A stretch of 64,000 bases of DNA from Rhizomys pruinosus (GCA_009823505.1 VZQC01008856.1:1254038-1318037); one strand, 5' to 3'. Shown: positions 32,166 to 43,070, counted from the first letter of the stretch. Numbers and translations are program-made. The notes: a model not told the origin generated them from the letters alone.

Positions 32166-33292
32166 AAAAGCTATGAGACTGAGACCCAGCAGACTCTACC
32201 TACCAAGAGCTCCTTCACCAGCTGTCCCTCATCTCCTCATCCCATGACTCCTACCCACAATGCTGGGGCTCCAGGCACCCACAAACCAAAGGGGGCAATA
32301 GGAAGAAATGGCTGACAGGCCTCCCTCAGGCTGTGGCCTCCTATTTCTGGGTTGCTACCTAGAGAAACCCATCTGTGCCCGCATCTGCCAGTAGGTGGGC
32401 TAAGCGGTGCTGGTTGCTCTGTGAAGCTGTCTGGTTACTAACTGGCTACTAACACCAGCCAGTTTCACAGAGCAACCAGCTTGATTGGCAGCTCTGGGCT
32501 TGTTTAGAGGATCCGTTGCCGTAATGTATAGGATGTCCCTGAGCCCCATGTCTGATGGAGGGTGACATTCAAGTGGGTCCTAGGAAGTAAAGAGCAGTAT
32601 GGTCCCAAGCCCAGGCTTTGGTGTTAGGCAGACAACTCAAGTGTTGGCTCAGCTACATCCCATGTGGGTGGCCTTGGGCCAAGGACTCCAGAAAACTTTC
32701 TTCACTTAGAAAACACGGCCACAATAGTCACGACCTCTAAGACTCCTGGAGGAGTCACTAAGATGGAATTAAAATGAAATAAGACCATTCATCTAGCAAA
32801 TGTTCACCTACCATGACCAGTGGTATACAGGCCCCCGGCCCCACAGGGCACACTGTCCATAAACCAGTAAATCAACAGGCATGGGAAAGCAAATTGCAGC
32901 AAGGGCTGTGAAGAAGACAAAGCAGATGCCACAAGAATCCGAGGCTAGGGAGAGGGAAAGCCAAAAAGGGCCGGTAGGAGCCACCCAGGCGGGGCCTGAG
33001 TAGGGGCCGGCTGTGAGCAGGGAAGCCCCGCGTGCTGGGAGAACAGAGTGCGGTCAGCAGGCTCCACGGAGGAAAGGCAGCCACAGCAAGACACTGGGGC
33101 TCGAGCTCCAGGCTCTCCATTTTTGGCATGCTATAGCTCCCCCTGCAGCAACAGTACCTGGCCATCAGCCTGCCCCTTGCCACCCAAGAGGGCAGAATTG
33201 TTCTCCTGTGTTCATCACCAAAACATGACCTAAATAAAAGCTAGCACACAAGCCAATAACTGTAAAATGCTAATGGTACAGCATTAGCTGTA

Positions 33293-33295
<3 letters not shown>
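32166..33295. other. unique DNA with a strong hairpin
   Basis: No coding sequence recognised. The hairpin at 32409-32480 is listed separately. 32930-33060 is somewhat GC-rich. Confidence 0.5.
32409..32480. ncRNA. pre-miRNA-like hairpin candidate
   Basis: gctggttgctctgtgaa (32409-32425) is the exact reverse complement of ttcacagagcaaccagc (32464-32480). The stem continues inward with one G-U pair, three pairs (ctg/cag), one mismatch and five pairs (ctggt/accag), giving about 26 pairs around an 18-base loop at 32436-32453. Size and shape fit a miRNA precursor, but I do not recognise a known miRNA. A palindromic transposon remnant is the alternative. Strand is undetermined. Confidence 0.4.

Positions 33296-33296
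<1 letters not shown>

Positions 33297-33332
<36 letters not shown>
33297..33332. repeat. (CA)n microsatellite
   Basis: About 17 CA units. Confidence 0.95.
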
Positions 33333-33333
<1 letters not shown>

Positions 33334-33417
33334 ACACACCCCTCTGTAAAGCCTGTGCCAATGCAACTGACCAGGTGTCCTCATCCATGAATTTTACACC
33401 ACTAAAGAGGACTCAGA

Positions 33418-33553
33418 GGCTGGGCCTGGTGGTGCTGCCTTTTTCCCAGCACTTGGGAAGGCAGAGGGGCCCGGTGGATCTCTGGAGTTCAAGCCAGCCT
33501 GGTCTACATAGGAAAGTTCCAGGGGCAGCCAAAAAAAAAAAAAAAAAAAAAAA
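33418..33553 (+). repeat. B1 SINE with many small indels
   Basis: ggctgggcctggtggtgctg onward. Several G or A bases are added or lost (gcagaggggcccggtgg, ataggaaagttccagggg) relative to neighbouring B1 copies. This may be decay or sequence error. Confidence 0.8.
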
Positions 33554-33681
33554 GGAAAAAGAGGACTCAAACCCAGTTACGTAGGAGGCCGCCTGCTGTC
33601 AGCAGTGGTCTCTGCTCTCTGAAGTGACATTTTTAGCTTTTTTGTCTTAGTTCCCAATCTAAGGACAGAGGCTTTTTTTTA

Positions 33682-33835
33682 ATTAAAAAATTTTATCTTG
33701 AGACAGGGTTTCCCTATAGTTGCCAGCTGGCCTGGAACTCACCATGTAGACCAGACTGGCATCTATCTCATAGAGATCTGCCTGCCTCAGCCTCCTGAGT
33801 GCTGGACTTAAAGCCATGCGTCACCACGCCTGGCT
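33682..33835 (-). repeat. B1 SINE, minus strand
   Basis: gagacagggtttccctatag to gcgtcaccacgcctggct. Confidence 0.9.
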
Positions 33836-33917
33836 TGTCCTGTATCTTGGAACCACATCCCTAGCCCATCCTTGTAAATTTTTGTTTTGACTCTGATTTT
33901 ATTCCAGATTTATTTGC

Positions 33918-34118
33918 TGAGCTACTGATGAGAAAGTTCAGTGGGTAAAAGTCCTTGCCACCAAGCCTAATGACTTGAGTTTGGTCCCAGGAATCCACAT
34001 GGTGTAAAGTGAGAACTGATTCCTGAGAAAGTTGTCCACTTACCTGCACACACACACACATACACACACACGCACGCACCCACACAAATAAGTGTCAATC
34101 AATCAATCAGTCAATCAA
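33918..34118 (+). repeat. RSINE1-type SINE with CA and AATC tails
   Basis: gccaccaagcctaatgactt and catggtgtaaagtgagaact, CA-rich tail at 34045-34087, and (AATC)n at 34097-34118. Confidence 0.75.
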
Positions 34119-34127
34119 GGAAATTAG

Positions 34128-34333
34128 GGGGGCTGGAGAGTATTGGCTGCTCTTGCAGAAGATCTAGATTCAGTTCCCAGTACTTGAATGGCAACTAACA
34201 ACTGTCCATAACTCCAGTTCCAGGGGATCTGACACCCTCTTCTGACCTCTGTGGGCACTGCACACACTGGTACACTTACACACAGCCCTGCCAAACACTC
34301 TTACGCATAAAATAGAAATAAATAAAAATTTGA
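34128..34333 (+). repeat. B2 SINE lacking most of box A
   Basis: gggggctggagag jumps to tattggctgctcttgcagaa, deleting about 17 bases of the promoter region; the rest is typical. Confidence 0.85.
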
Positions 34334-34355
34334 AAGTGTAAGGAAAAAACTTTTG

Positions 34356-34495
34356 TTTGTCTGTTTTTTGAGATAATGTAGCCTCAGATGGCCCGGAACT
34401 CGCTATGTAGACCAGGCTGGCCTGGAATTCACAGAGTTCTACCTGTGCCTGCTTCCCAAGTGCTGGGATTAAAGGTATGTGCCACCATGCTGGGG
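34356..34495 (-). repeat. B1 SINE, minus strand
   Basis: ttgagataatgtagcctcag to tgtgccaccatgctgggg. Confidence 0.85.
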
Positions 34496-34529
34496 TTAGA
34501 AAATTTTTTAAAGAAGCACCAGTCCAGAG

Positions 34530-35030
34530 AGACAGCACAGGTTGCCTATGTGGTGAGCAGCGCAGGGAGCAGCACCACGGAAGACAAAGGGGGAGCTCGA
34601 GCCAGCGCAGGGGCAGAGCCAAGCCCCGGGAAGAAGCCCAGACACAGAGTGGGCTCCAGAGCGGGCGGGGGCTCTGGCCCCCGGGACTCCAGCCAGGTGT
34701 CCAGGCAGAGCTGGGGTCACCTGCACATCTGCTGGAAGAGCCCCTCTGGGCTCGGGTGCCTCCGCTCTGGCTGGCAGTCGCGGTAGTGCTCCACGCCAGC
34801 ACCCTTTGCTTCCGTACCTGCTTCCTGTGAACCTTAGAACACTTGGGCCGTTGAAGCCACAAAGGCAGGAAGCAAGGAGGCGAGGGGCTGCCTGTCCTGG
34901 CCACTCCACTTCCGTGGCACTGCTCCACCTCACATCCCACAGCTGCGCCTGCCCGTGTAGGGTGAGTGAAAACATCAAAAAGCCGAGTGGCTGCCCCATC
35001 CCCTCCTCCCCAGCCCCTCTCCGACTGCCC
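34530..35030. other. GC- and CpG-enriched unique patch
   Basis: By eye about 20 CpG occur between 34556 and 35025, far above the surrounding DNA. On - a short frame near 34705-34830 is bounded by possible acceptor (acag) and donor (cag/gtgacc) dinucleotides and encodes a Cys/Pro-rich peptide I do not recognise. Long overlapping open frames on - here reflect GC content. It could be an exon, a small CpG island or a methylation-protected enhancer. Confidence 0.3.
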
Positions 35031-35384
35031 ACCCTCTGCCCAGCCCTTCTCCCTCCCCACCCCTTCCTCCATTATCCATCCTCTGGCCCCATCTTCTCCC
35101 TTCCACAGCCTCTCCCCCATTGCCCACCCTGTCCCTGCCACACAACCTTCTCACTGCCATGCACCCAGCAGTCCTTAGCCACAGGAGGTGCCCAGCGTGC
35201 AGCTCTTTCTTGACTAGGCAACTGAGAGGAAAGAGGAGTTTGGCTGAGGCTTTTCTGCCACCCCTCTGTCCTCTCCTGCTCTACACTCTGCCCTCTCATC
35301 CCGCCCGCCTCGCCTCTTCTCTGTGTGACCCTCAGAAGAAGCAAAAGAGGCAGCCAAGCAGGAGACATGGTTACTTCCCAGGCT
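35031..35384. other. C-rich unique DNA
   Basis: 35000-35130 is rich in ccc/tcc (gcccctctccgactgcccac). No gene recognised. Confidence 0.4.
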
Positions 35385-35805
35385 TCAGTTCCGTGGCTTT
35401 GATAAAATACCCTGAAAAAAAGCAATTTGGAAAGAAATGAGTTTATTTCCACTCACCATTTCAGCTGTGGGGAAGTCAAGGCAGAGACTTCAAAGAGCTG
35501 GTCACATCACATCCACTGTCAAGAACAGGCAGAATGAATGAATGAATGAATGAATGAATGAATGAATGAATGAATGTTTGCTGGTGCTTATACAGGTCAA
35601 GAACTCCTGCCTAGGGAGTGGTTCCACCCACAGTGGGTTACTTCTTCCCACATCAACTAACTTAATTAAGACAACTCACCTCCCCCCACCCCCACCCCCT
35701 ACTCCCACTCCCAGCATGCCCTCAGGCCAATGTAGACATTCCTCCTTGAGACTCTCAGGTGATTCTAGATAGTGTCAAGTTGACAAGGAGGGCTAACCAT
35801 CACAG
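35385..35805 (-). repeat. URR1-related element, minus strand, with (GAAT)n
   Basis: ttgataaaataccctgaaaa, gaaatgagtttatttccact and the terminal atagtgtcaagttgacaagg fit the family. A GAAT array interrupts it at 35531-35577. Confidence 0.6.
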
Positions 35806-36865
35806 TCCTTGGGGTGCATTAGTCACCCATGAGGGTCACAAGGGGTTCCCTGCCCTCACAGTGGGTCCCTGATCTACCAACACCTGAGGAGATAGCTGAC
35901 CTCCCGAGGTGTAGAGTGCCCAGAGGTTCTGGTGCACAGCTCAGTGGGAATCTCGGGCAGCAGAGGTTTCAGACGTCAAGCTCCAGGATTAACAGTTTAC
36001 CTGCCAGCCTGTCACTGGCCAGAGTTGAAAGCTGGGGTTTGAAATGGTTCAGGTGAGAGAAGGTGGTCTTTAGGAGCAGGGGGCCTCCAAGCATTAGGAA
36101 ATAGCCAGGTAGAAGAAGCCCATCTCCCTTCTTCCTCCCTCAGATTCAAAGCTGGTAGCAGGGCCCTGCCTGGCTTGTGCTCTTGAAACCCCCACCCTGT
36201 TCTCTAAAGACCCCTAATGTCCCTCTAATATCCCCATGAAGGATGGACATCTCCTTTTTCATCAGTCCCAAAGTTTCCATGGAATAAATGTGCATACAGG
36301 GGTTCATGTTTTTCCAGTGTACACAGCACATGTATATGCCAAGGAGTACCAGTGGCCTGTGACCACGATCTCCCTTCTGAACTCGGTGTCCCTCCTGCTC
36401 AGATCATTTTCAGCTTTGCTCTCACTTTCCCTGTGCGTCCCCAGCGTGTCCTCGCTGCGTCCCAGCACCTAGCATGGATGGGTGCTGCCTGAAGTTGGTT
36501 CTTGATCAAGGCCTGCTGAACATTGAAATAAACGCAATCAGGTTCATCGTACACCCGAGCACACCAAAAGCTGCCAGTCTCTCCAGCCACATGCTTCGGG
36601 CACAGTCCCTCCCTCTCTCACTCTGGCGATGCCCCATACCAGGGGATTTCCTCCTGGCTGGCCACACCACCCTCCTGTCCTTCCCTCTGCAACTGCCAGA
36701 CCTCCATGCCAGTCTCCGCAGTGGGTCCATCTGACCTGCTGGCAGATGGACACATGGAATTTTTACAACCACCTGCATGTTTCCAAAGTGTAGAAGATAG
36801 ATTTGAACCCTACCTTCCCTCTCTCAATGGGTGCTGCCAATTCCACAGTTGGTCTCCAGGTTCCT
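35806..36865. other. unique DNA
   Basis: No gene recognised. Confidence 0.5.
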
Positions 36866-36867
36866 AG

Positions 36868-36975
36868 GGAGTGAAGGGAGGAGGGCCAAGCTATGAGTTT
36901 GAATCCAGCTTGGATAGCATAGTGTTTTCCAGGCCAGCCTTGATTGCATAGTGAGACCCTATCTCTAAAAACAAA
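36868..36975 (+). repeat. PB1/B4-right-half fragment
   Basis: gagtttgaatccagcttgga and gtgagaccctatctctaaaa. Confidence 0.55.
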
Positions 36976-36977
36976 AC

Positions 36978-37308
36978 CAGGGATTAGAGAGCTGGCTCCA
37001 TTGATAAAGTGCTTGCCACCCAAATATGAGGACAAGAATTTGGATCCCCAGCACCTACATAAAAGCCCAATATAGTCTGTGTGCTGTAACTCCAGTTCTG
37101 GGAAGTGAGTCCCCAAAGCTCACTGGCTAACCAGTTTAACCAAATCAGTAGGCTCCAGACTCCATGAGACGGTCTGTCTCCACACACACACACAAAAAGG
37201 TGGAAGTTGGGCATAGTGACACAGGCTATGTGACCCAGTACTCGAGAGGCTGAAGCAGTTGTATCTCTGTAAGTTTGAAGCCAGCCTGGTCTACATAGCA
37301 AAATAATA

Positions 37309-37339
<31 letters not shown>

Positions 37340-37460
37340 TGTGGAAAGCTACAGAGAAATAAAACTGACATTGAACCCTGGCCTCCTCATGCCTACCTCT
37401 ATGCACAGGACACATGAACACATATAGATACAGGAACACATACACACACAAATATTAAAA
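36978..37460 (+). repeat. B4 SINE with nested B1
   Basis: Head gattagagagctggctccat, B1-like half to gacggtctgtctccacacac. A B1 with an AAT tail sits at 37206-37340, and the B4 tail resumes with gaaccctggcctcctcatgc. Confidence 0.7.
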
Positions 37461-37500
37461 ATAAAAGTAAAAAATGGTTGTTAAGAAGCATATGTTCTCG

Positions 37501-37965
37501 GGCTGGAGAAATGGCTCAGTGGTTAAGAGCACCGAATGCTCTTGCAGAGGACCCAGGTTCCATTCCCAGCACCCACATGGCAACTAAGAACCGTCTTTAA
37601 CTCCAGTTCCAGGGGAATCCTATGCCCTCTTCTGACCTCTGCAGTATTGAACGACACGGGTGCACCAACCTGCATGTAGACAGTACATTCATATACATAA
37701 AAAATAATAGGGGCTGGAGAGATAGCCTAGTGGTTAAGAACGCCGACTGCTCTTGCAGAGGACCCAGGTTCGATCCCCAGCACCCACATGGTGGCTGAAA
37801 ACTGTCTTTAACTCCAGTTCCAGGGGAATCTGACACCCTCTTCTGACCTCCACGGCATTGCATGACATGGGTGCACCAACCTACATGTAGACAATACATT
37901 CATACACATATGAAAATAAATTAAAAAATATTTAAAAAATAAATAAAATTTAAAAAAAATTAAAA
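37501..37965 (+). repeat. head-to-tail B2 dimer inside one target-site duplication
   Basis: Two B2 units (37501-37709 and 37711-37965) are flanked as one block by the perfect 18-bp duplication aagaagcatatgttctcg (37483-37500 and 37966-37983). Confidence 0.85.
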
Positions 37966-37983
37966 AAGAAGCATATGTTCTCG

Positions 37984-38661
37984 CCAATGATAGTCATAAA
38001 GTCGTTTATCTCGTCACTTCCCTCCCTCATAAAAATCCCCCCAGGGTTGGAGGACCCTTCGACAAAGTCCTTCCAGACCCTGCTGACTGTGGACACCTCC
38101 TTTTGCACTCTACACCCCAACCCAGCTAGCTACCTATCCAACTTCATCAGAGGGGGCCATGATTAACACAGGGACTCTCCTTGAAAAACACACATCCTCA
38201 AATCAGTTCAATTTGGTAGGACAAGTTTGCACAGTATCTGGCCAGTGTGTGGCATCCAGCAGTGTCCTCTGGTTACAGGGCCAAATGCAAATGATAAATC
38301 CTGACTTTAACACACCCGAGATTACTTCTCAGAGAGCATTCTCTCTTCGGGAACTGCTGAGGCGGTGTCAACGCATCTTCTTGACTTTGGGTGAGTGTTA
38401 TTGCAGGTGTCTTATCTCTTTCGACATTATTATTTCTTGCTGGATAAGATAGCAATGTTAGCCCTATCAGAGGTATCAGCCCCAGACTGCAGCTGCCTAT
38501 ACTTTGTATTCACAGCAGAAGCAGAAAAGCATTCTAAGACTTGTGAAAGCGACCTGAATTGTGGGGTGGAGACAGGTATCAAAAACGGAAGCCAGTGTGG
38601 GAGCCAAGGAGTAAAATATTACCTTGATTAAGGGGAGGGGAGGGACCAAACACTAAGGTTC

Positions 38662-38665
<4 letters not shown>
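37984..38665. other. unique DNA
   Basis: No gene recognised; short frames have no known domain. Confidence 0.5.

Positions 38666-38699
<34 letters not shown>
38666..38699. repeat. (CT)n microsatellite
   Basis: About 17 CT units. Confidence 0.95.
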
Positions 38700-38702
<3 letters not shown>

Positions 38703-39504
38703 ATTGTGTTTTTGTGTTTCATGATGACTGATGTAATGTCTTCTTGGCTTTCAAGGCAAGAGAAGTCATCAGGGCTTCATCTGTTATGTTTATGCCAACA
38801 CAAATAAATCTCCACCCATGGAGGAAGGCTGTTCACCCCTAGAGGCCGGCTGGGGAATCGGGCGGGCTGCATGATTTCCCCCTCTTCCTCCCCCTCCCCC
38901 AGTGGATGAGCCCAGCAGATATGGACCAAGACACACTTTGGCCTTATTGATCACCAGGTTGCTTCATTACCTCTGTGGGCTATGGATCAATAGGCTCACA
39001 GCAACATAATAGACTTTTTTAGAAAATCAATTAAGCAGTTTTTTTGTTTGTTTTTTTTTTTACAGAATTGAGTCTGCACAGCTCTGGTCATAGGTGTGCA
39101 GTTTCGTGTGTGCAGAGCAGCCCCAAGGCCAGGGCCGCAGTGCAAAGTTCACAGGCCTCGATAGCAATGGATTGAACTTGAGGGTGCAGAGGCTTCTCAT
39201 GAGAAGCAGGGACTCAAAGCTCACGGACTGACACCTCAGCTTTACTAGAGAGCTGTAAGGCCGCTGGTCACTGGCCTGCACATTATTATGTAGGTGAAAA
39301 TCTGTGCGTGCACTTCATTTGTCATTTGTCCTTGTTGAAAAGACAAGGAACTGAAACTTCTTGGAAAGCTCAGACTGCTTCCCCATTTGGAAAGCAGAAG
39401 GAGATGGCTATAAAGATGAGAGCTGGCCAGGCTGCAGCTGAGATTGGCACGGCGCCTCACATGCCTCTGGGCTAGGGCTCGGGGAAGCCGTGGTCAGGCT
39501 TCTA
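38700..39504. other. unique DNA, conserved-looking at 38700-39050
   Basis: Repeat-free, with ggccttattgatcaccaggt and tatggatcaataggctcaca pieces and an AT-rich end. No gene recognised. Confidence 0.4.
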
Positions 39505-39900
39505 ATTGTGTGTGTGTGTGTGTGTGTGTGTGTGGTGCATGTGCATGGACTCACAAGTATAAATTTGTGTGTGCAAGTAAGAGCATGGGTGTGCAATCAA
39601 ATGTGTTCCTGTATGCAAGGAGTTTAGGTTCACATGCATGTGACAGAGGACAACCTTCAGTGCCTTCCATCTTCTGTCTGAGACAAGGCCTCTCTTCAGC
39701 CTGGAAGTTTGCTAACTAGGTGAGGCTAGCTGGTTGGCAAGCTCCAGGGATCCTCCTGTCCCCCTACCCCCACCCCCACCCCAGAGCTGGGATTACAAGC
39801 ATGAGCCACCACCCCTGGCTATTTTTGTGGGTTCTATGATCCAAACTCATGTCTTCATGCTTATAAGACATTCACACACTGAGCCATTGCTCTGTCTCCT
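39505..39900 (-). repeat. B4 SINE, minus strand, with (GT)n
   Basis: (GT)n at about 39508-39533, gacagaggacaaccttcagt, a B1-like half with gggattacaagcatgagcca, and a head ending actgagccattgctctgtc. Confidence 0.75.
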
Positions 39901-40107
39901 GTGCTTGGACTTTGGCAGCTCACGGACATAACAGCAAATCTAAATGATGGCTGAAGATGTAGAGTGGCTAGACAGAGCTACCCAAGGAAACACAGAGCCC
40001 TCAGCCAGCAGGGCCCACCCACCCATGACTCCCTCTGATTCTGCCTTCTTGACACTATTCTTCCTGGTCTGTCATGATGGTAGATGATGTACATTTAAAA
40101 AAAAAAG

Positions 40108-40189
40108 GAAGGAGGAGGAGGAGGAGGAGGAGGAGGAGGAGGAAGAAGAAGAAGAAGAAGAAGAAGAAGAAGAAGAAGAAGAAGAAGAT
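40108..40189. repeat. (GGA)n/(GAA)n microsatellite
   Basis: About 11 GGA units followed by about 15 GAA units. Confidence 0.95.
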
Positions 40190-40384
40190 TCTCCACCCCA
40201 TTTTGACAATTCTGAAATAAACCACTCAAATAGCCGTGATGACCTGGTGTGGAGCCCAGGAGAACGGCCCAAACACCACTCTGCCAGATGCAGAACCACG
40301 AGTCCCAGCCAGTGCATAATAAATAGCAAAGCTGCGATTCCCCAGAAAAGCCTAGAAATGGCATTTTAAAATCTGCCTCCTTGC

Positions 40385-40680
40385 GGGGGCATGGTGGTGC
40401 AGACCTTTAATACCAGCACTTGGAAGGCAAAGGCAGGTGGATATCTGCGAATTCAAGGCTAACCTGGTCTACAAAGTGAGTTCCAAGACAGCTGGGGCTA
40501 CAGGGAGACCTTGTCTCAAAAAGACAAAAAAAAAAAATCTTCCTTAAGCTGCACATGGTTGCACATGTTCTTAATCCTAGGCCTTGGAAGACAAGCAGGT
40601 AGATCTCTGTGAGATGGAGGCCAACCTGCTCTACATTGTGAGTTCTGGGCCAGATGGAGCCACACAGAGAAACAGAAAGA
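40385..40680 (+). repeat. two B1 SINEs in tandem
   Basis: 40385-40537 and 40547-40680; the second is more degenerate (tgcacatggttgcacatgtt) and leads into the purine array. Confidence 0.8.
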
Positions 40681-40768
40681 AAATTGAAAGAAAGAAAAGA
40701 AAGGAAAGAAAGAAAGAAAGGAAGGAAGGAAGGAAGGAAGGAAGGAAGGAAGGAAGAAAAGAAAGGAA

Positions 40769-40826
<58 letters not shown>

Positions 40827-41611
40827 GAGAAAGAAAGAGGGAGAGAAAGAAAGAGGGAGAGAAAGAAAGANNNNNNNNNNNNNNNNNNNNNNNNNNNNNN
40901 NNNNNNNNNNNNNNNNNNNNNNNNNNNNNNNNNNNNNNNNNNNNNNNNNNNNNNNNNNNNNNNNNNNNNNNNNNNNNNNNNNNNNNNNNNNNNNNNNNNN
41001 NNNNNNNNNNNNNNNNNNNNNNNNNNNNNNNNNNNNNNNNNNNNNNNNNNNNNNNNNNNNNNNNNNNNNNNNNNNNNNNNNNNNNNNNNNNNNNNNNNNN
41101 NNNNNNNNNNNNNNNNNNNNNNNNNNNNNNNNNNNNNNNNNNNNNNNNNNNNNNNNNNNNNNNNNNNNNNNNNNNNNNNNNNNNNNNNNNNNNNNNNNNN
41201 NNNNNNNNNNNNNNNNNNNNNNNNNNNNNNNNNNNNNNNNNNNNNNNNNNNNNNNNNNNNNNNNNNNNNNNNNNNNNNNNNNNNNNNNNNNNNNNNNNNN
41301 NNNNNNNNNNNNNNNNNNNNNNNNNNNNNNNNNNNNNNNNNNNNNNNNNNNNNNNNNNNNNNNNNNNNNNNNNNNNNNNNNNNNNNNNNNNNNNNNNNNN
41401 NNNNNNNNNNNNNNNNNNNNNNNNNNNNNNNNAAGGAAGGAAAGAAAGGAAGGAAAGAAAGAGAGAAAGAGAGAAAGAGAGAAAGAAAGAGAGAAAGAGA
41501 GAAAGAAAGGGAAGAAAGAAAGGGAGAGAGGGAGGGAAGGGAGGAAGGGAGGGAGGGAGGAAGGGAGGAAGGGAGGAAGGGAGGAAGGGAGGAAGGGAGG
41601 AAGGGAGGAAG
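40680..41611. repeat. GAAA/GGAA purine microsatellite with internal gap
   Basis: GAAA, GGAA and GAGA units occur on both sides of the N run. True length is unknown. The apparent 300-450 residue frames through it are gap artefacts. Confidence 0.95.
40871..41432. other. assembly gap, 562 N
   Basis: A run of undetermined bases within the purine array. Confidence 0.99.
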
Positions 41612-41728
41612 CCGGGTTCCTTCCTTGATAATGCACAGTGCCGTAAGTCAAATAAACAAACCAATTCCTCCCCGACTTGTTTTTGGTCAGAGTTCTATCG
41701 CAGCAATAGAAAAACAAACTAGAACAGT
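41611..41728 (+). repeat. URR1-like 3' end
   Basis: gtcaaataaacaaaccaatt and atcgcagcaatagaaaaaca match the terminal part of the family. Confidence 0.6.
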
Positions 41729-41824
41729 CTGTGTGTTCACTAGTGAGGGCCTGCATGTGGAGCCAGAGGACAACCTCAGTGCTGCAGTTCAGCCACTGTC
41801 CACTGTGATAGTTTTTTGTTTGGT

Positions 41825-41901
41825 TTTGTTTTTATTATTTTATGTGTATGAGCGAATTGACTGCCTGTAAGTATACCCATGTTGCCAGGCATGGCGGCAC
41901 A

Positions 41902-41933
<32 letters not shown>

Positions 41934-42256
41934 CACACGAAACAGGTTTTTATTTATTTAAAATTCATTCTAATTACATTAATTTTTTTCGTGTCTAAAA
42001 ATTTTTTTGGTCTTTTCGAGAAAGGGTCTCCCTGGAGCCCCAGCTGTCCTGGAACTCACTCTGTAGACCAGACTGGCCTTGAACTCACAAAGATCAGCCT
42101 GCCTCTGCCTCCCAAGTGCTAGGATTAAAGGCAGGCGGCACATGTTTTTAATCCCAGCAGAGGCAGGCAGATCTCTGTGAGATGGAGCCCAGCCTGGTCT
42201 CCATAGTGAGTTCCAGGACAGCTGTAGCTACGAGGAGACCCTGTCTCAAAAAAAGC

Positions 42257-42297
<41 letters not shown>

Positions 42298-42463
42298 GTG
42301 CACCCATGTTGTGAAATGCCCACAGAATTCAGAAGGCGGCACTGGATCCCCTAAAACTGGAGTTAAAGATGGTTGTTAGCCACCACGTGGGTGCTGAGAA
42401 TCAAACCCATGCCCTCTGCAAGAGCAGCCAGTGCTCACAACCACTGAGCCATCTCTCCAGTCC
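41825..42463 (-). repeat. B2 (minus) split by B1 elements
   Basis: The left part ends aagtatacccatgttg (41868-41883) and the right part begins aagtgcacccatgttg (42296-42311), a near-perfect target-site duplication around the B1 stack. Confidence 0.8.
41884..42297 (+). repeat. B1 (plus) split by a B1 (minus), with (AAAT)n
   Basis: The plus B1 head stops at ggcggcacat (41891-41900) and resumes at ggcggcacat (42133-42142). The minus insert at 41901-42132 carries a T-rich start and an intact reversed body. The AAAT tail lies at 42258-42297. Confidence 0.85.
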
Positions 42464-42706
42464 TTCACCTTGTTTTTTTGTTATTTTTTGTTTGTTTGTT
42501 TTAAAAAAGGGTCTGTCACTGGCCTGGAACTCGTCAAATGGGCTGGGCTCACTAGCCAGAGAGATAAGGGATCTGCTGTCTGCTTCCCAGTGCTGAGATT
42601 ACAAGCATGCACCACTACCCTCAGCCCCCAGAATTTTCACACAGTTTCTAGAGACTGAAGCCTTGTACTTGCCATTTACCCACTGAGCCATCCCCCAGCC
42701 CAGGTC

Positions 42707-43070
42707 TCCACTATTGACATCTGGCTTTATATCTCTTCTCTGTAAAGCCCTTCCTGCCTCTTCTGTCCTTCCTGTGTTTCCCTAGGTGTTGGGAAGATTC
42801 TAAACTCATAGGATCTGGACTGTGGAAGGAAGCCCCATTCCTCTCTGCAGGGCTAAAAGAGAATCTGAAAGCCTCTCTGACAACTCTCAGGCACAAGTTG
42901 GGGGTGCCCGGAAACCAGCATTTGCCTGAAAATAGAGATGATCCCATCAGTCAATGCTGTGTGAGTGACCTCTCTTGAAGGCCTTTCACTAGAGGCCAGT
43001 GCCAAGGAGACCTCACAGATGCTGCAGTGCCTGGTTTAGGGAAAGGAACATTAAAAAGACGTGCAAATAA
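42707..43070. other. unique DNA
   Basis: No gene recognised. Confidence 0.5.

Larger units (their letters stand above)
41735..42706 (-). repeat. B4 (minus) containing a nested SINE stack
   Basis: The B4 tail part lies at 41735-41812; the B1-like half and head resume at about 42470 and end actgagccatcccccagcc. Everything between is inserted SINE DNA. Confidence 0.7.

Noticed and set aside
34170..35141. 323-codon open frame on -
   Set aside because: It joins reversed B2 and B1 sequence to a GC-rich patch; GC-rich DNA lacks stops by chance and no domain is recognisable across it.
40407..41870. Open frames of 320-450 codons through the purine array on both strands
   Set aside because: They run through 562 undetermined bases and are otherwise Glu/Lys/Arg or Phe/Ser/Leu repeats from GAAA/GGAA units; not genes.
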